Source of the DNA: Azospirillaceae bacterium
GTDB lineage: Bacteria > Pseudomonadota > Alphaproteobacteria > Azospirillales > Azospirillaceae
Reading direction: 5' to 3'
Length of the DNA: 64,000 nt
Assembly: GCA_031291675.1 (NCBI GenBank)
Contig: JARLIO010000070.1
Location: 20,646 to 84,645, forward strand
The position numbers and the translations under genes were made by a program. Of the stretch, positions 35,734-44,668 are shown in pieces; position 1 is the stretch's first letter; each line of letters opens with the position of its first letter. The notes beneath the pieces were generated by a model. It saw nothing but the letters and a program-made list of their open reading frames with translations, made no database searches and was not told the origin of the DNA.

Positions 35734-36507
35734 TCACGTTTGCAGAAACCGGGCGGTATTGCGCTCCAGGACCAGACAGGTCAGGTGGCCGGTGAAGCAG
35801 GCGCCGGTATCGATGCCGATCCGGTTGCCCCGCACGTCGGGATAGTGGCTGACGGTGTGGCCGTGAACCACGATCTTCCCCAGATCGTCGTTGCAGTTCA
35901 GGAAGTCATCGCGGATCCACAGCAGGTCATCAACATCCTGCGCCGCCAGCGCGACCCCGGGCCGGACCCCGGCATGACAAAAGAAATAGTCGCCGACGAC
36001 AACCGATAGCGGCAATGCCGTCAGGAAGGCCCGATGTGCCGGCGGCAGCAGCAACTTCAGGCTCTGCTGCCCCCTGCGCAACTTTTCCGCCACCGGGGTC
36101 ACCATCGACAGGTCGACGCCATAGCTCGCCAACGTCTCAAGCCCGCCGAAACGCCACCAGCTGCTCCCGACCGAAAGATCGGTCAAGAACCGGATCAGAT
36201 AGTCCTCATGATTGCCACGCAGATAGACCGCCCGGAACCCGGGCGGCGGCCCCGCCATCAGGCATTCCACCACCTGTCGGCTCCGGGGTCCGCGATCGAC
36301 ATAATCGCCCAGATAGATCAGCAGCTTGTCCGTCCCCGCCGGCAGCCCCGCAGCATCGCTCTCGATCCGGGCATGAAGCCGATCCAGCAGATCGAGGCAC
36401 CCATGAATGTCGCCAATGGCGTAAACACGCAGGCCGTCGGGCACACGCGGCCCGGGTGCGGCATGCGGCGCGCGGGGGTGTGGTCGAAACCGGTCAAGGA
36501 TGTCCAT
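35734..36507 (-). CDS. Metallophosphoesterase, Ser/Thr phosphatase (PPP) type
   Basis: The 257 residues contain all PPP-family metal motifs in order: GDIHGCLD (about residue 32), GDYVDRGPRS (about 67), GNHED (about 98), a His in FCHAGV (about 178) and HGHT (about 220). Bacterial relatives include PrpA-like phosphatases and symmetrical diadenosine-tetraphosphatase-like enzymes; the GDIHG...GDYVDRG...GNHE pattern with this length fits the former. GGAAGGGGG precedes the ATG. It stands alone between the stress and pyrimidine regions. Confidence 0.92.
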   Translation of the reverse strand: MDILDRFRPHPRAPHAAPGPRVPDGLRVYAIGDIHGCLDLLDRLHARIESDAAGLPAGTDKLLIYLGDYVDRGPRSRQVVECLMAGPPPGFRAVYLRGNHEDYLIRFLTDLSVGSSWWRFGGLETLASYGVDLSMVTPVAEKLRRGQQSLKLLLPPAHRAFLTALPLSVVVGDYFFCHAGVRPGVALAAQDVDDLLWIRDDFLNCNDDLGKIVVHGHTVSHYPDVRGNRIGIDTGACFTGHLTCLVLERNTARFLQT

Positions 36508-36662
36508 GCGCCCCCTTCCGCATCATCGATTGCCCGCGGTTGGGACGAGTTTGGCACCAAGCCGGCCCGGCCGGCAACAGATTCCCGCAATAATCCTTTA
36601 CCTCTGCTTGCAACCAATGTTCGACACTACCGGGCCGTTCGGTCGTACCCCTCGCTTATTCT

Positions 36663-37424
36663 TTAGTTTTGCGTTGCGGTTTCGACACGTTGGCGGCTAC
36701 CCGGCGCTGGCACCGGAACACCAGGGGGCGTCAGGCCACAACCGCGCAGGATGAGGGTCACCGCGGTATCGCCGGCCGCCGCGAACTCCGCCGGTCCCAG
36801 GGTTTCGACCCCGAGAACCGCGGCGATCTGGACCGCAAAGTCGGCATAGGTCTGGGTCATCGCCCAGATCTGAAACAACAGATGCCGCGGGTTGGGCACG
36901 ACAATCCGTCCCTGCCGCGCCCACCCTTCAATAACCGCGACCTTGGCGTCGACCCGGTCGCGCAGCCGATGGGCCAGGAAATCCTTCAACAGCGGCGCGC
37001 CGCGCATCATCTCGCTCGCGAAGACCTTGGAGGCCTGGGGAAAACGGCGTGAGTGCTCGATCTTGGCCCGGATATAGTCGGCCAACGCCACGGCGGGATC
37101 CCGCTCCGGCACAATCGCGTCCGCGGCATCGAGCCACACGGTCAGAATGTTGTCGAGCACGGCGGCGTACAGCGCCTGCTTGGTACCGAAATAATAATGC
37201 AGATTGGCTTTGGGCAGACCGGCCGCGTTCGCGATCCCCAGCATCGTCGCGCCACCGAAACCGGCGTCGGCGAACACGGTCGTCGCAGCCTGCAAAATCC
37301 GCTCGCGGTTGACCTGACGGATGTTCCCCGTCACCGCCTCACGATCATGATCCTGTCCAGACACCGCCGCCCCGGAAACTGAATCCATCGCAGCCTCGGG
37401 GACTCTCTTTTCCATTGTTTCCAT
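36663..37424 (-). CDS. rutR: TetR-family regulator, RutR-like pyrimidine repressor
   Basis: About 253 residues: a TetR helix-turn-helix (residues about 42-88: RERILQAATTVFADAGFGG, MLGIANAAGLPKANLHYYF) and a C-terminal domain typical of RutR (ASKVFASEMMRGAPLLKDFL, LLFQIWAMTQTYADFAVQI). RutR senses uracil and thymine and controls pyrimidine catabolism. The frame opens at 37481, but the promoter identified here starts transcription near 37446, so the true start must be the Met at 37424 or 37415. It diverges from preT-preA, and its own promoter carries an exact RutR operator, so autorepression is expected. Confidence 0.88.
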   Translation of the reverse strand: METMEKRVPEAAMDSVSGAAVSGQDHDREAVTGNIRQVNRERILQAATTVFADAGFGGATMLGIANAAGLPKANLHYYFGTKQALYAAVLDNILTVWLDAADAIVPERDPAVALADYIRAKIEHSRRFPQASKVFASEMMRGAPLLKDFLAHRLRDRVDAKVAVIEGWARQGRIVVPNPRHLLFQIWAMTQTYADFAVQIAAVLGVETLGPAEFAAAGDTAVTLILRGCGLTPPGVPVPAPGSRQRVETATQN

Positions 37425-37452
37425 TTCCCGGCTTGATCCCGATCCGGATCCT

Positions 37453-37481
37453 GTTATAAAGAAACTTGACCAAATGGTCAA
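37453..37481 (-). promoter_or_regulatory. Sigma-70-type promoter of rutR
   Basis: On the minus strand TTGACC (37476-37481) and TATAAC (37453-37458) are separated by exactly 17 bases, a strong housekeeping promoter. The RutR palindrome covers the -35 element, so bound RutR would block RNA polymerase. Confidence 0.8.
37466..37481. promoter_or_regulatory. RutR operator palindrome
   Basis: TTGACCAAATGGTCAA matches the E. coli RutR consensus TTGACCA-NN-TGGTCAA at all specified bases. It sits in the divergent region between the RutR-like gene and preT, so one site can control both directions. Confidence 0.9.
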
Positions 37482-37571
37482 ATACCACCGGCCAGATGGA
37501 CTCAGCCCTGGGCCGGCCGCCTCGGAGGCCGGGTCGACACCAACTCACAGGCAACAAGGGGACGCGACGGC

Positions 37572-38909
37572 ATGACCGACCTTGCAGCACCTTGTCCGGA
37601 CATCCGGACCAACCGCCTGCCGCACGAGGACTACCAAGCCAATTTTGGCGACTGTCATCCGGCGCTGACCCGGCACGAGGCCCGCGTCGAAGCCAGCCGT
37701 TGTTATTATTGCTACGATGCCCCTTGCGTGGAAGCCTGCCCCACCGGCATCGACGTCCCCGGTTTCATCCGCCGGATCGCGACCGGCAATCTTCACGGTG
37801 CCGCGGTGACGATCCTCGATGCCAACATCATGGGCGGCATGTGTTCCCGCGTCTGCCCGACGGAGATCCTGTGCGAACAGCGCTGTGTCCGCACCCAGGC
37901 CGACCAGCATCCCGTCGCGATCGGAGCCCTGCAACGCCACGCCACCGATGCCCTGCTGGCCCGTGGTGAGCAGCCGTTCCGGCGCGCGCCCGACAGCGGC
38001 CGTCGCGTTGCCGTGGTCGGTGCCGGCCCGGCCGGGCTGTCCTGCGCACACCGCCTGGCGCGGTTGGGCCACCAGGTCACCTTGATCGAGGCCCGTGCCA
38101 AGCCCGGCGGCCTCAACGAATACGGGATCGCCGCGTACAAGACCGTCGACGATTTCGCCCAACGCGAAGTCGCTTTCATTCTTGGCATCGGCAGTATCGA
38201 ACTTGTCACCGGCAAGGCCCTCGGCCAGGACGTGTCGCTGACGGACTTGCGCCAGAGCCACGACGCCGTGTTCCTGGGCCTGGGGCACAATGCGGTGCGG
38301 GCGCTGGGTGTCGACGGTGAGAACCTGCCCGGCGTGCGCAACGCCACCGATTTCATCGCCCAACTGCGGCAAGCCGACGACAAGGCCCAATTCCCGATCG
38401 GACGGCGGGTCGTCGTCATCGGCGGCGGCAATACCGCCGTCGATGCCGCGGTCCAGGCCCGGCGCCTGGGCGCCGATGAGGTCACCATCGCCTATCGGCG
38501 CGGCAAGGCGCAGATGTCGGCGACCGGCGACGAGCAGGACTGGGCCCAGACCAATGGCGTGGCCCTGAGGCTGCATGCCCGGCCGCGCCGGATCCTGGGT
38601 GACGCGCGCGGGGTCCAGGCGGTCGAATTCGAAGACACGCGCGAAGCCGGCGCGGCGTTCACGATCGCGGCCGACATGGTGCTCAAGGCAATCGGGCAAT
38701 ATTTCCTGCCCACGCCGCTGCAAGGATCCCGGGATTTGGAACCGCTGGAAATCGACCGCGACCGGATCGTCGTCGATGCCGACCGCCAGACCTCGCTGCC
38801 CGGGGTGTTCGCCGGTGGCGATTGCATTACGGGTGTTGACCTGACAGTGACCGCTGTCGAGGACGGCAAGATCGCCGCCCTGGCCATCGACCGCCTTCTG
38901 CGCGGCTGA
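37572..38909 (+). CDS. preT: NAD-dependent dihydropyrimidine dehydrogenase, flavoprotein subunit PreT
   Basis: The 445 residues contain an N-terminal Fe-S region (CYYCYDAPCVEACPTGID, CSRVCPTEILCEQRC). A GltD-like FAD/NAD(P)H oxidoreductase follows, with VAVVGAGPAGLSCAHRL (about 140-156), RVVVIGGGNTAVDAA (about 277-291) and GVFAGGDC near the end. Together with PreA it reduces uracil or thymine to the dihydro form with NADH, the first step of reductive pyrimidine breakdown. The ATG follows AAGGGG at 11 bases. It is immediately downstream of the RutR operator and upstream of preA. Confidence 0.95.
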   Translation: MTDLAAPCPDIRTNRLPHEDYQANFGDCHPALTRHEARVEASRCYYCYDAPCVEACPTGIDVPGFIRRIATGNLHGAAVTILDANIMGGMCSRVCPTEILCEQRCVRTQADQHPVAIGALQRHATDALLARGEQPFRRAPDSGRRVAVVGAGPAGLSCAHRLARLGHQVTLIEARAKPGGLNEYGIAAYKTVDDFAQREVAFILGIGSIELVTGKALGQDVSLTDLRQSHDAVFLGLGHNAVRALGVDGENLPGVRNATDFIAQLRQADDKAQFPIGRRVVVIGGGNTAVDAAVQARRLGADEVTIAYRRGKAQMSATGDEQDWAQTNGVALRLHARPRRILGDARGVQAVEFEDTREAGAAFTIAADMVLKAIGQYFLPTPLQGSRDLEPLEIDRDRIVVDADRQTSLPGVFAGGDCITGVDLTVTAVEDGKIAALAIDRLLRG

Positions 38910-39024
38910 GCCCCGCGACGCCCGATCTGCGTCGGCGTGGTGGCGGACCGGCCGCCCTGTTTTGTGGCGGTTTCACCAGCCTCCGTCCGGCGTTCCCCAA
39001 TTTCCGAGACCACGGAGCCCTGCG

Positions 39025-40302
39025 ATGTCCTCTCTGATCAGCAATTTCGTCGGTATCAAGTCGCCGAACCCGCTCTGGCTGGCCTCCGCGCCGCCGACCG
39101 ACAAGGCCTACAATGTCGTCCGCGCCTTCAAGGCGGGCTGGGGCGGTGTGGTCTGGAAGACCCTGGGCGAGGATCCGCCGATCGTCAATGTGTCCAGCCG
39201 CTATGGTGCCATCGGTTTCAATGGCGCCGCGATCGCCGGTTTCAACAATATTGAACTGATCACCGACCGGCCGCTGGCCCTCAACCTGGCCGAGATCAAG
39301 CAGGTCAAACGCGACTGGCCGGATCGCGCCGTGGTGGTCTCGCTGATGGTGCCGTGTACCGAGGCGAGCTGGAAAGCGATCCTGGGCCCGGTCGAGGACA
39401 CCGGATGCGATGGCATCGAATTGAATTTCGGCTGTCCCCACGGCATGTCGGAACGGGGCATGGGGGCCGCCGTCGGTCAGGTCCCCGACTATGTCGAGAT
39501 GGTCACGCGCTGGTGCAAACAGCATTCGCGCCTGCCGGTCATCGTCAAGCTGACCCCGAACATCACCAACATCCTGCTGCCGGCCCGCGCCGCCAAACGC
39601 GGCGGTGCCGACGCGGTATCGCTGATCAACACGATACAGTCGATCACCGCGATCGATCTCGACCGGATGGCACCCGAGCCGGTCGTCGATGGCAAGGGAA
39701 CCCATGGCGGCTATTGCGGCCCCGCGGTCAAGCCGATCGCCCTGCGCATGGTCGCCGAGATTGCCCGCGACCCGGAATGCCGTGGCATGGCGATCTCGGG
39801 CATCGGCGGTATTTCGACCTGGCGCGATGCCGCCGAGTTCATCGCCTGTGGTGCCAGTACGGTCCAGGTCTGCACCGCCGTGATGCATCACGGCTTCCGG
39901 ATCGTCGAGGACATGGCCGAGGGGCTGACGACCTGGATGGCGGGCAAAGGCTACACCGAGGTCCGTGATTTCTGCGGCGCCGCCATCCCCAATTTCGTTC
40001 ATTGGGATGATCTCAACCTCAACTACAAGACCCTGGCGCGGATCGACCAGGAGCGCTGCATCCAATGCGGCAAGTGCCACATCGCCTGCGAAGACACCTC
40101 GCATCAGGCGATCGCGGCAAGGCGCGACGGCGCCGAGCGTCACTACGAAGTCATCGATGCCGAATGTGTCGGCTGCAATCTCTGCGCCCATGTCTGCCCG
40201 GTCGAGGATTGCATCACCATGGTCCCGGTTGACCGCGGTTTGCCGCCGCGCACCTGGAAACAGCACCCCAACAACCCGATGCGGCAAGACGCCGCTGACT
40301 GA
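39025..40302 (+). CDS. preA: NAD-dependent dihydropyrimidine dehydrogenase, catalytic subunit PreA
   Basis: The 425 residues consist of a dihydroorotate-dehydrogenase-like FMN barrel (SPNPLWLASAPPTDKAYNV, LNFGCPHGMSERGMGAAVGQ, ISGIGGISTWRDAAEFI) and a C-terminal ferredoxin domain with two 4Fe-4S motifs (CIQCGKCHIAC, CVGCNLCAHVCPVEDC). This is the catalytic half of the PreTA enzyme that reduces the pyrimidine C5-C6 bond. The start at 39025 has GGAG nine bases upstream; the frame extends 63 bases further without support. It lies 115 bp after preT, on the same transcript. Confidence 0.95.
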   Translation: MSSLISNFVGIKSPNPLWLASAPPTDKAYNVVRAFKAGWGGVVWKTLGEDPPIVNVSSRYGAIGFNGAAIAGFNNIELITDRPLALNLAEIKQVKRDWPDRAVVVSLMVPCTEASWKAILGPVEDTGCDGIELNFGCPHGMSERGMGAAVGQVPDYVEMVTRWCKQHSRLPVIVKLTPNITNILLPARAAKRGGADAVSLINTIQSITAIDLDRMAPEPVVDGKGTHGGYCGPAVKPIALRMVAEIARDPECRGMAISGIGGISTWRDAAEFIACGASTVQVCTAVMHHGFRIVEDMAEGLTTWMAGKGYTEVRDFCGAAIPNFVHWDDLNLNYKTLARIDQERCIQCGKCHIACEDTSHQAIAARRDGAERHYEVIDAECVGCNLCAHVCPVEDCITMVPVDRGLPPRTWKQHPNNPMRQDAAD

Positions 40303-40330
40303 CAGCACGGTCGCAGAACGTCGTGAGGTC

Positions 40331-40356
40331 CCGGCAATTGCTGCGGTTTTTTTTGG
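40331..40356 (+). terminator. Possible terminator after preA
   Basis: A short bulged stem (CCGGCA / TGCGG) is followed by eight T residues, 30 to 55 bases after the preA stop. The stem is weak, so this is tentative, but it would separate preTA from the sigma-54-driven operon that follows. Confidence 0.4.
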
Positions 40357-40473
40357 CAGTTCGAAACGCGTTGCTTAAATTGGCGCCAAAATCCTGCTCA
40401 CAATGACGGCAGGATGCCGATCCCCGGTGCCGCGCAGCGGCAATGCCAACGGAGAGCCGCCGCCCACCAAGGG

Positions 40474-40490
40474 TGGCACCAACCTTGCTT
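40474..40490 (+). promoter_or_regulatory. Sigma-54 (RpoN) promoter of the carbamoyl-amidohydrolase/ABC operon
   Basis: TGGCACCAACCTTGCTT is an exact TGGCAC-N5-TTGCT match with GG (40475-40476) and GC (40487-40488) 10 bases apart. Transcription would start near 40500, about 70 bases before the ATG at 40572. RpoN control, probably through NtrC, suits genes that release nitrogen from pyrimidines. No clear NtrC palindrome was seen. Confidence 0.85.
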
Positions 40491-40571
40491 GATGCCGACT
40501 GACTGTGGCGTCCGCGTTTTCGGCCATAAACAGCCAGATCCGGTGATCGGGCGCAATAATCAGGAACCGTC

Positions 40572-41837
40572 ATGGACAATCTACAGATCAACGGCCCCCG
40601 TCTGTGGGACAGCCTGATGGAAACCGCCAAATTCGGCGGAACCGCCAAGGGTGGCATCTGCCGCCTGACGCTGACCGATTTCGACCGCCAGGTCCGCGAC
40701 TGGTTCGTCGCCCAGTGCGAAGCCGCCGGTTGCACGGTCACCATCGACACGCTGGGCAATATCCTGGCCCAACGCCCCGGCAGGGACAATTCACTGCCCG
40801 CGATCGCGATCGGCAGTCACCTCGACACCCAGCCCAGCGGCGGCAAATTCGACGGTATTCTCGGCGTCCTGGGCGGCCTGGAGGTCCTGCGCACCTTGCA
40901 GGACACCGGTTATGAGACCCACGCCCCGATCACGGTGATCGACTGGACCAACGAGGAAGGATCCCGCTTCGCACCGGCGATGTTGAGCTCCGGCGTCTTC
41001 GCCGGTGTTTTCGATGCCGACTACGCCAACAGCCGCCAGGACCGCGACGGCAAGAAATTCGGCGACGAGTTGGACCGCATCGGTTATCGCGGCACGGTCC
41101 CGGTGGGAAGCCAGCGCCTGGGCGCCTATTTCGAACTGCATATCGAACAGGGGCCGATCCTTGAGGATGAAAACAAGGAGATCGGGATCGTCACCGGCGT
41201 CCAGGGCATGCGCTGGTTTGAGGTCACGATCACCGGACGCGACAGCCATGCCGGAACCACGCCGATGCATTTGCGGCGCGACGCCCTGTTGGGAACAGCC
41301 CGGATGATCGAGGCCATCCATGCCCTGGCCCTGGTCGAGAAACCCCTGGCGGTATCGACCGTGGGCCTGGTCGAGGTCACCCCCAACAGCCGCAATGTCA
41401 TTCCGGGCAGCGTTTTCTTCACCGTCGATCTGCGCCATCCCGACGATGCGGTCCTGGCGCGGATGGAGCAGCAGTTGCGCGACGATATCGCCCGGATTGC
41501 CGCGGCCTCGGGGCTCGAAAGCACCGTCGAGCAGGTGTGGGATTCGCCCGCCGTCCATTATGACGCGGCCTGCGTCGGCGCGGTCCGGGAAGCCGCCGAT
41601 CATTTCGGCTTCAGCCACCGCGACATCATCTCGGGCGCCGGCCATGATGCTGCCTATATGGCCCGCGTCACGCCGACCGCGATGATTTTCGTCCCCTGTC
41701 GCGACGGCATCAGCCACAACGAGATTGAGTATAGCGCACCGGAACAGGTCGCGGCCGGCACGAACGTCCTGTTGCGCGCGGTGATCGAACACGACAGAAA
41801 AGAGCATGAGCGGCGCCAGGTTCGGGCCGTTTCCTGA
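40572..41837 (+). CDS. Zn-dependent N-carbamoyl-beta-alanine amidohydrolase (beta-ureidopropionase, M20 fold)
   Basis: The 421-residue enzyme belongs to the hydantoinase/carbamoylase branch of the M20 family. Metal ligands are in IGSHLDT (His near 82), FDGILG (Asp near 93), NEEGSRF (Glu near 128), ELHIEQG (His near 191) and SHNEIEYS (His near 383). The dimerisation 'lid' contains RDSHAGTTPMHLRRDA. Such enzymes split N-carbamoyl-beta-alanine into beta-alanine, CO2 and ammonia, the third step of the pathway started by PreTA. Relatives act on allantoate or N-carbamoyl amino acids, so the substrate is inferred from the neighbouring RutR and PreTA genes. It is first in the sigma-54 operon. Confidence 0.9.
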   Translation: MDNLQINGPRLWDSLMETAKFGGTAKGGICRLTLTDFDRQVRDWFVAQCEAAGCTVTIDTLGNILAQRPGRDNSLPAIAIGSHLDTQPSGGKFDGILGVLGGLEVLRTLQDTGYETHAPITVIDWTNEEGSRFAPAMLSSGVFAGVFDADYANSRQDRDGKKFGDELDRIGYRGTVPVGSQRLGAYFELHIEQGPILEDENKEIGIVTGVQGMRWFEVTITGRDSHAGTTPMHLRRDALLGTARMIEAIHALALVEKPLAVSTVGLVEVTPNSRNVIPGSVFFTVDLRHPDDAVLARMEQQLRDDIARIAAASGLESTVEQVWDSPAVHYDAACVGAVREAADHFGFSHRDIISGAGHDAAYMARVTPTAMIFVPCRDGISHNEIEYSAPEQVAAGTNVLLRAVIEHDRKEHERRQVRAVS

Positions 41838-41941
41838 CCCTGCCATTGCCGCCATCCGGCGGCCGCATCCGCCGGGTTGGCACGCCGGCCAGACCACCCC
41901 GGCCAAACCACCGTGCCAACCGCAGCCAGGAATCCGACGTG

Positions 41942-42784
41942 ATGACTCCGTCCGCCGCGCCATCCACCCTCGGGACCCGACAGCACGCCGCCAGCCCGTC
42001 CCCGAAGCGCACCCCGGTGGTCGAAGCCACCGATCTGGGCCTGGTGTTTCAGAGCGGCAAGCAGCCGATCACGGCGCTCAGTGCCGTCAATCTCACGATC
42101 CGGCGCGGCGACTTCGTCTCGCTGATCGGGCCCTCGGGGTGCGGCAAGACCACGCTGCTGCGCGCCATCGCCGACCTGGTCAAGCCGACCTCGGGCATGC
42201 TGCGGATCAATGGCAGCACCGCGGAGCAGGCCCGGCTCGACCGCTGTTACGGCTATGTTTTCCAGGCCCCGGCGCTCTATCCCTGGCGCAGCATCGAACG
42301 CAATGTGATGCTGCCGCTGGAGATCATGGGCAAATCACGGCCCGAACGCCTCGAACGCGCCCAGCGCTATCTGGCCCTGGTCGGGCTGGAGTCGTTTGGC
42401 GGCAAGTTTCCCTGGCAGCTCTCGGGCGGCATGCAGCAGCGGGCTTCGATCGCGCGCGCGCTCAGCTTCGAACCGGACCTGCTGCTGATGGACGAACCAT
42501 TCGGCGCGCTTGATGAGATCACCCGTGACAATCTCAACGTCCACCTGCTGCGTCTGTGGGCGAAGACCGGGATCACCGTGATCTTCGTCACCCATTCGAT
42601 TCCCGAAGCGGTCTTCCTGTCATCGCGCATCGTCGTGATGTCGCCACGCCCGGGGCGGATCCTGGAGGTCATCGATAGCGACCTGCCGCCCGACCGCGAT
42701 CTCGACAGCCGCGAAACCCCCGAATTCCTGGCGATCGCCCATCGGGTTCGCGTCGCCCTGCGGGCTGGTCATTCCTATGACTGA
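41942..42784 (+). CDS. ABC transporter ATP-binding protein, NitT/TauT type
   Basis: The 280 residues contain Walker A (GPSGCGKTTLLRAI), signature LSGGMQQRASIARALS, Walker B (LLLMDEPFGALDE) and switch His (VTHSIPEAVFLSSR), the pattern of SsuB/TauB/ThiZ-type ATPases. The start is ATG 41942 with AGGAA nine bases upstream; GTG three bases earlier is possible. It lies 104 bp after the amidohydrolase gene, with two permeases and a binding protein following, so it is probably the energy unit of a pyrimidine or pyrimidine-derivative importer. Confidence 0.93.
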   Translation: MTPSAAPSTLGTRQHAASPSPKRTPVVEATDLGLVFQSGKQPITALSAVNLTIRRGDFVSLIGPSGCGKTTLLRAIADLVKPTSGMLRINGSTAEQARLDRCYGYVFQAPALYPWRSIERNVMLPLEIMGKSRPERLERAQRYLALVGLESFGGKFPWQLSGGMQQRASIARALSFEPDLLLMDEPFGALDEITRDNLNVHLLRLWAKTGITVIFVTHSIPEAVFLSSRIVVMSPRPGRILEVIDSDLPPDRDLDSRETPEFLAIAHRVRVALRAGHSYD

Positions 42785-43700
42785 CGACACCCTGGCCACG
42801 GCAGCCATCCGGCTTTCCAGCCCTCTCCGCTTCGGCGCGTCCACCGTGCTGCCGGTTATGGCGGTCGGCATGGTCCTGCTCGTCATCTGGTACCTGGCGG
42901 CGATCGCACTCAACGGCCCGCGGGTCACCGAGGCCCTCAACCGGGGCGGACAACCTTACGACAATGCGACCTTCATTGCCGCGACCTGGGCGATGGAGCG
43001 ACCGGTCCTGCCAGCACCCCACCAGATCGCGCTGGAGCTGTGGAACACCACCATCGACAAGCCGGTCGACAGCAAGCGCAGCCTGGTTTTCCACGGCGCC
43101 GTGACCCTGTCGGCGGCTCTGGCCGGTTTCGTCCTGGGGACGGTGCTGGGCATCGTGCTGGCGATCGGCATCGTCCATGTCACGACGCTGGACCGGTCGC
43201 TGATGCCCTGGATCGTCGCATCGCAGACGGTGCCGATCCTGGCGATCGCCCCGATGATCGTCGTCGTACTGGGCAATATCGGGCTGACCGGTCTGGTGCC
43301 CAAGGCGATCATCTCGGCCTATCTCAGCTTTTTCCCGGTCGCCCTCGGAATGGTCAAGGGGCTGCGCGCCCCCGACCCGTTGCAGCTCGACCTGATGCGG
43401 ACCTATAGCGCGACACGGACGCAAACCTTCAACAAGCTGCGCTGGCCGGCGGCGATGAGTTTCCTGTTCCCCGGCCTCAAGGTCGCCGTCGCCCTCTCGC
43501 TGGTCGGCGCCATCATCGCCGAACTGCCGACCGGGGCGCAATCCGGCCTGGGGTCGCGGCTGCTCTCGGGTTCCTATTACGGCCAGACGGTGCAGATCTG
43601 GGCCGCCCTGGTCATGGCCGCCATCCTGGCGGTGACGGCGATCGGCGTGCTCAGCCTGATCGAGCGCGGGGTCGTCATGGCCCGTGGTGGTCGGCTGTGA
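42777..43700 (+). CDS. ABC transporter permease, BPD_transp_1 (first of pair)
   Basis: The 307 residues span a leader helix (VLPVMAVGMVLLVIWYLAAI), an extended periplasmic segment, and then the usual membrane core with the ATPase-docking loop DPLQLDLMRTYSATRTQTFN. The family (SsuC/TauC-like) forms channels for NMT1-type binding proteins. It overlaps the ATPase gene by 8 bp and the second permease by 4 bp. Confidence 0.92.
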   Translation: MTDDTLATAAIRLSSPLRFGASTVLPVMAVGMVLLVIWYLAAIALNGPRVTEALNRGGQPYDNATFIAATWAMERPVLPAPHQIALELWNTTIDKPVDSKRSLVFHGAVTLSAALAGFVLGTVLGIVLAIGIVHVTTLDRSLMPWIVASQTVPILAIAPMIVVVLGNIGLTGLVPKAIISAYLSFFPVALGMVKGLRAPDPLQLDLMRTYSATRTQTFNKLRWPAAMSFLFPGLKVAVALSLVGAIIAELPTGAQSGLGSRLLSGSYYGQTVQIWAALVMAAILAVTAIGVLSLIERGVVMARGGRL

Positions 43701-44629
43701 GCGGCGCCCCGGCCCGTGCGGCGCTCGTCGCGGCCGCGGCACTTGCCGGTGAACTCCTGACGCTGGTCGCGTCGGAATTCCAGGCTGGGCTCGCGCCGAC
43801 CCTTTTGCTCGGGATCGCGGCGCTGACGATCGCGGCCCTGGCGATGTCGCGCCTGTCCCGGCACGACCATGGGGCCGCCCGGCTTGCCGTGCCGGCGCTG
43901 TTCGGCCTGACGATGCTGTGGCTGTGGCAAGTAATCACGACGACATTCGGTATCCCGAAAATCCTGCTTCCGGCGCCATCGGAAATCGCCGTAGCCTTCA
44001 TCGCCAACAGCGCGACGCTCGGGGCCGATTTCATGCAAACCTTCGTCCGCTCGGTGATCCCGGGTTATGTGATGGGGTGCGGCGCCGGTTTTCTGTTGGC
44101 GATCGCGATCGACCGATCGAATTTTCTCCAGCGCGGCCTGCTGCCCTTCGGCAATCTGGCCGCGGCCGTTCCTGTCGTCGGGATCGCCCCGATCATGGTG
44201 ATGTGGTTTGGCTTCGACTGGGAGTCCAAGGCCGCCGTGATTGTGGTGATGACGGTGTTTCCCATGCTGATCAACACCACCGCCGGCCTGTCCGCGACCT
44301 CGGCGATGGAATTGGACCTGATGCGCTCCTACGCCGCGCGCTATGGCCAGACCCTGGTCAAATTGCGCCTCCCCGCCGCGATGCCGTATATTTTCAACGC
44401 CCTGAAACTGAACTCGACGTTGGCGCTGATCGGCGGCATCGTCGCCGAGTTTTTTGGCACTCCGATCGTCGGCATGGGTTTTCGCATCTCGACCGAGGTT
44501 GCCCGCATGAATATCGACATCGTCTGGGCAACCATCGCGGTTGCGGCTCTGTCGGGGTCGCTCAGCTACGGTGTGCTGTCCATCGTCGAGCGCGCCACGA
44601 CATTCTGGCATCCATCCTTCCGCAAATGA
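43697..44629 (+). CDS. ABC transporter permease, BPD_transp_1 (second of pair)
   Basis: A 310-residue permease starting at GTG, whose start overlaps the preceding stop (GTGA). Two N-terminal membrane helices precede a core with the EAA-like loop SAMELDLMRSYAARYGQTL. Its strong resemblance to the first permease in the docking loop (DLMR-Y-A-R-QT) points to a heterodimer formed by an old duplication. The binding-protein gene follows after 39 bp. Confidence 0.92.
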   Translation: MSGAPARAALVAAAALAGELLTLVASEFQAGLAPTLLLGIAALTIAALAMSRLSRHDHGAARLAVPALFGLTMLWLWQVITTTFGIPKILLPAPSEIAVAFIANSATLGADFMQTFVRSVIPGYVMGCGAGFLLAIAIDRSNFLQRGLLPFGNLAAAVPVVGIAPIMVMWFGFDWESKAAVIVVMTVFPMLINTTAGLSATSAMELDLMRSYAARYGQTLVKLRLPAAMPYIFNALKLNSTLALIGGIVAEFFGTPIVGMGFRISTEVARMNIDIVWATIAVAALSGSLSYGVLSIVERATTFWHPSFRK

Positions 44630-44668
44630 CATCCCCTGAGAAGGCCCCCTGAGGAGGCGAGGACAACG

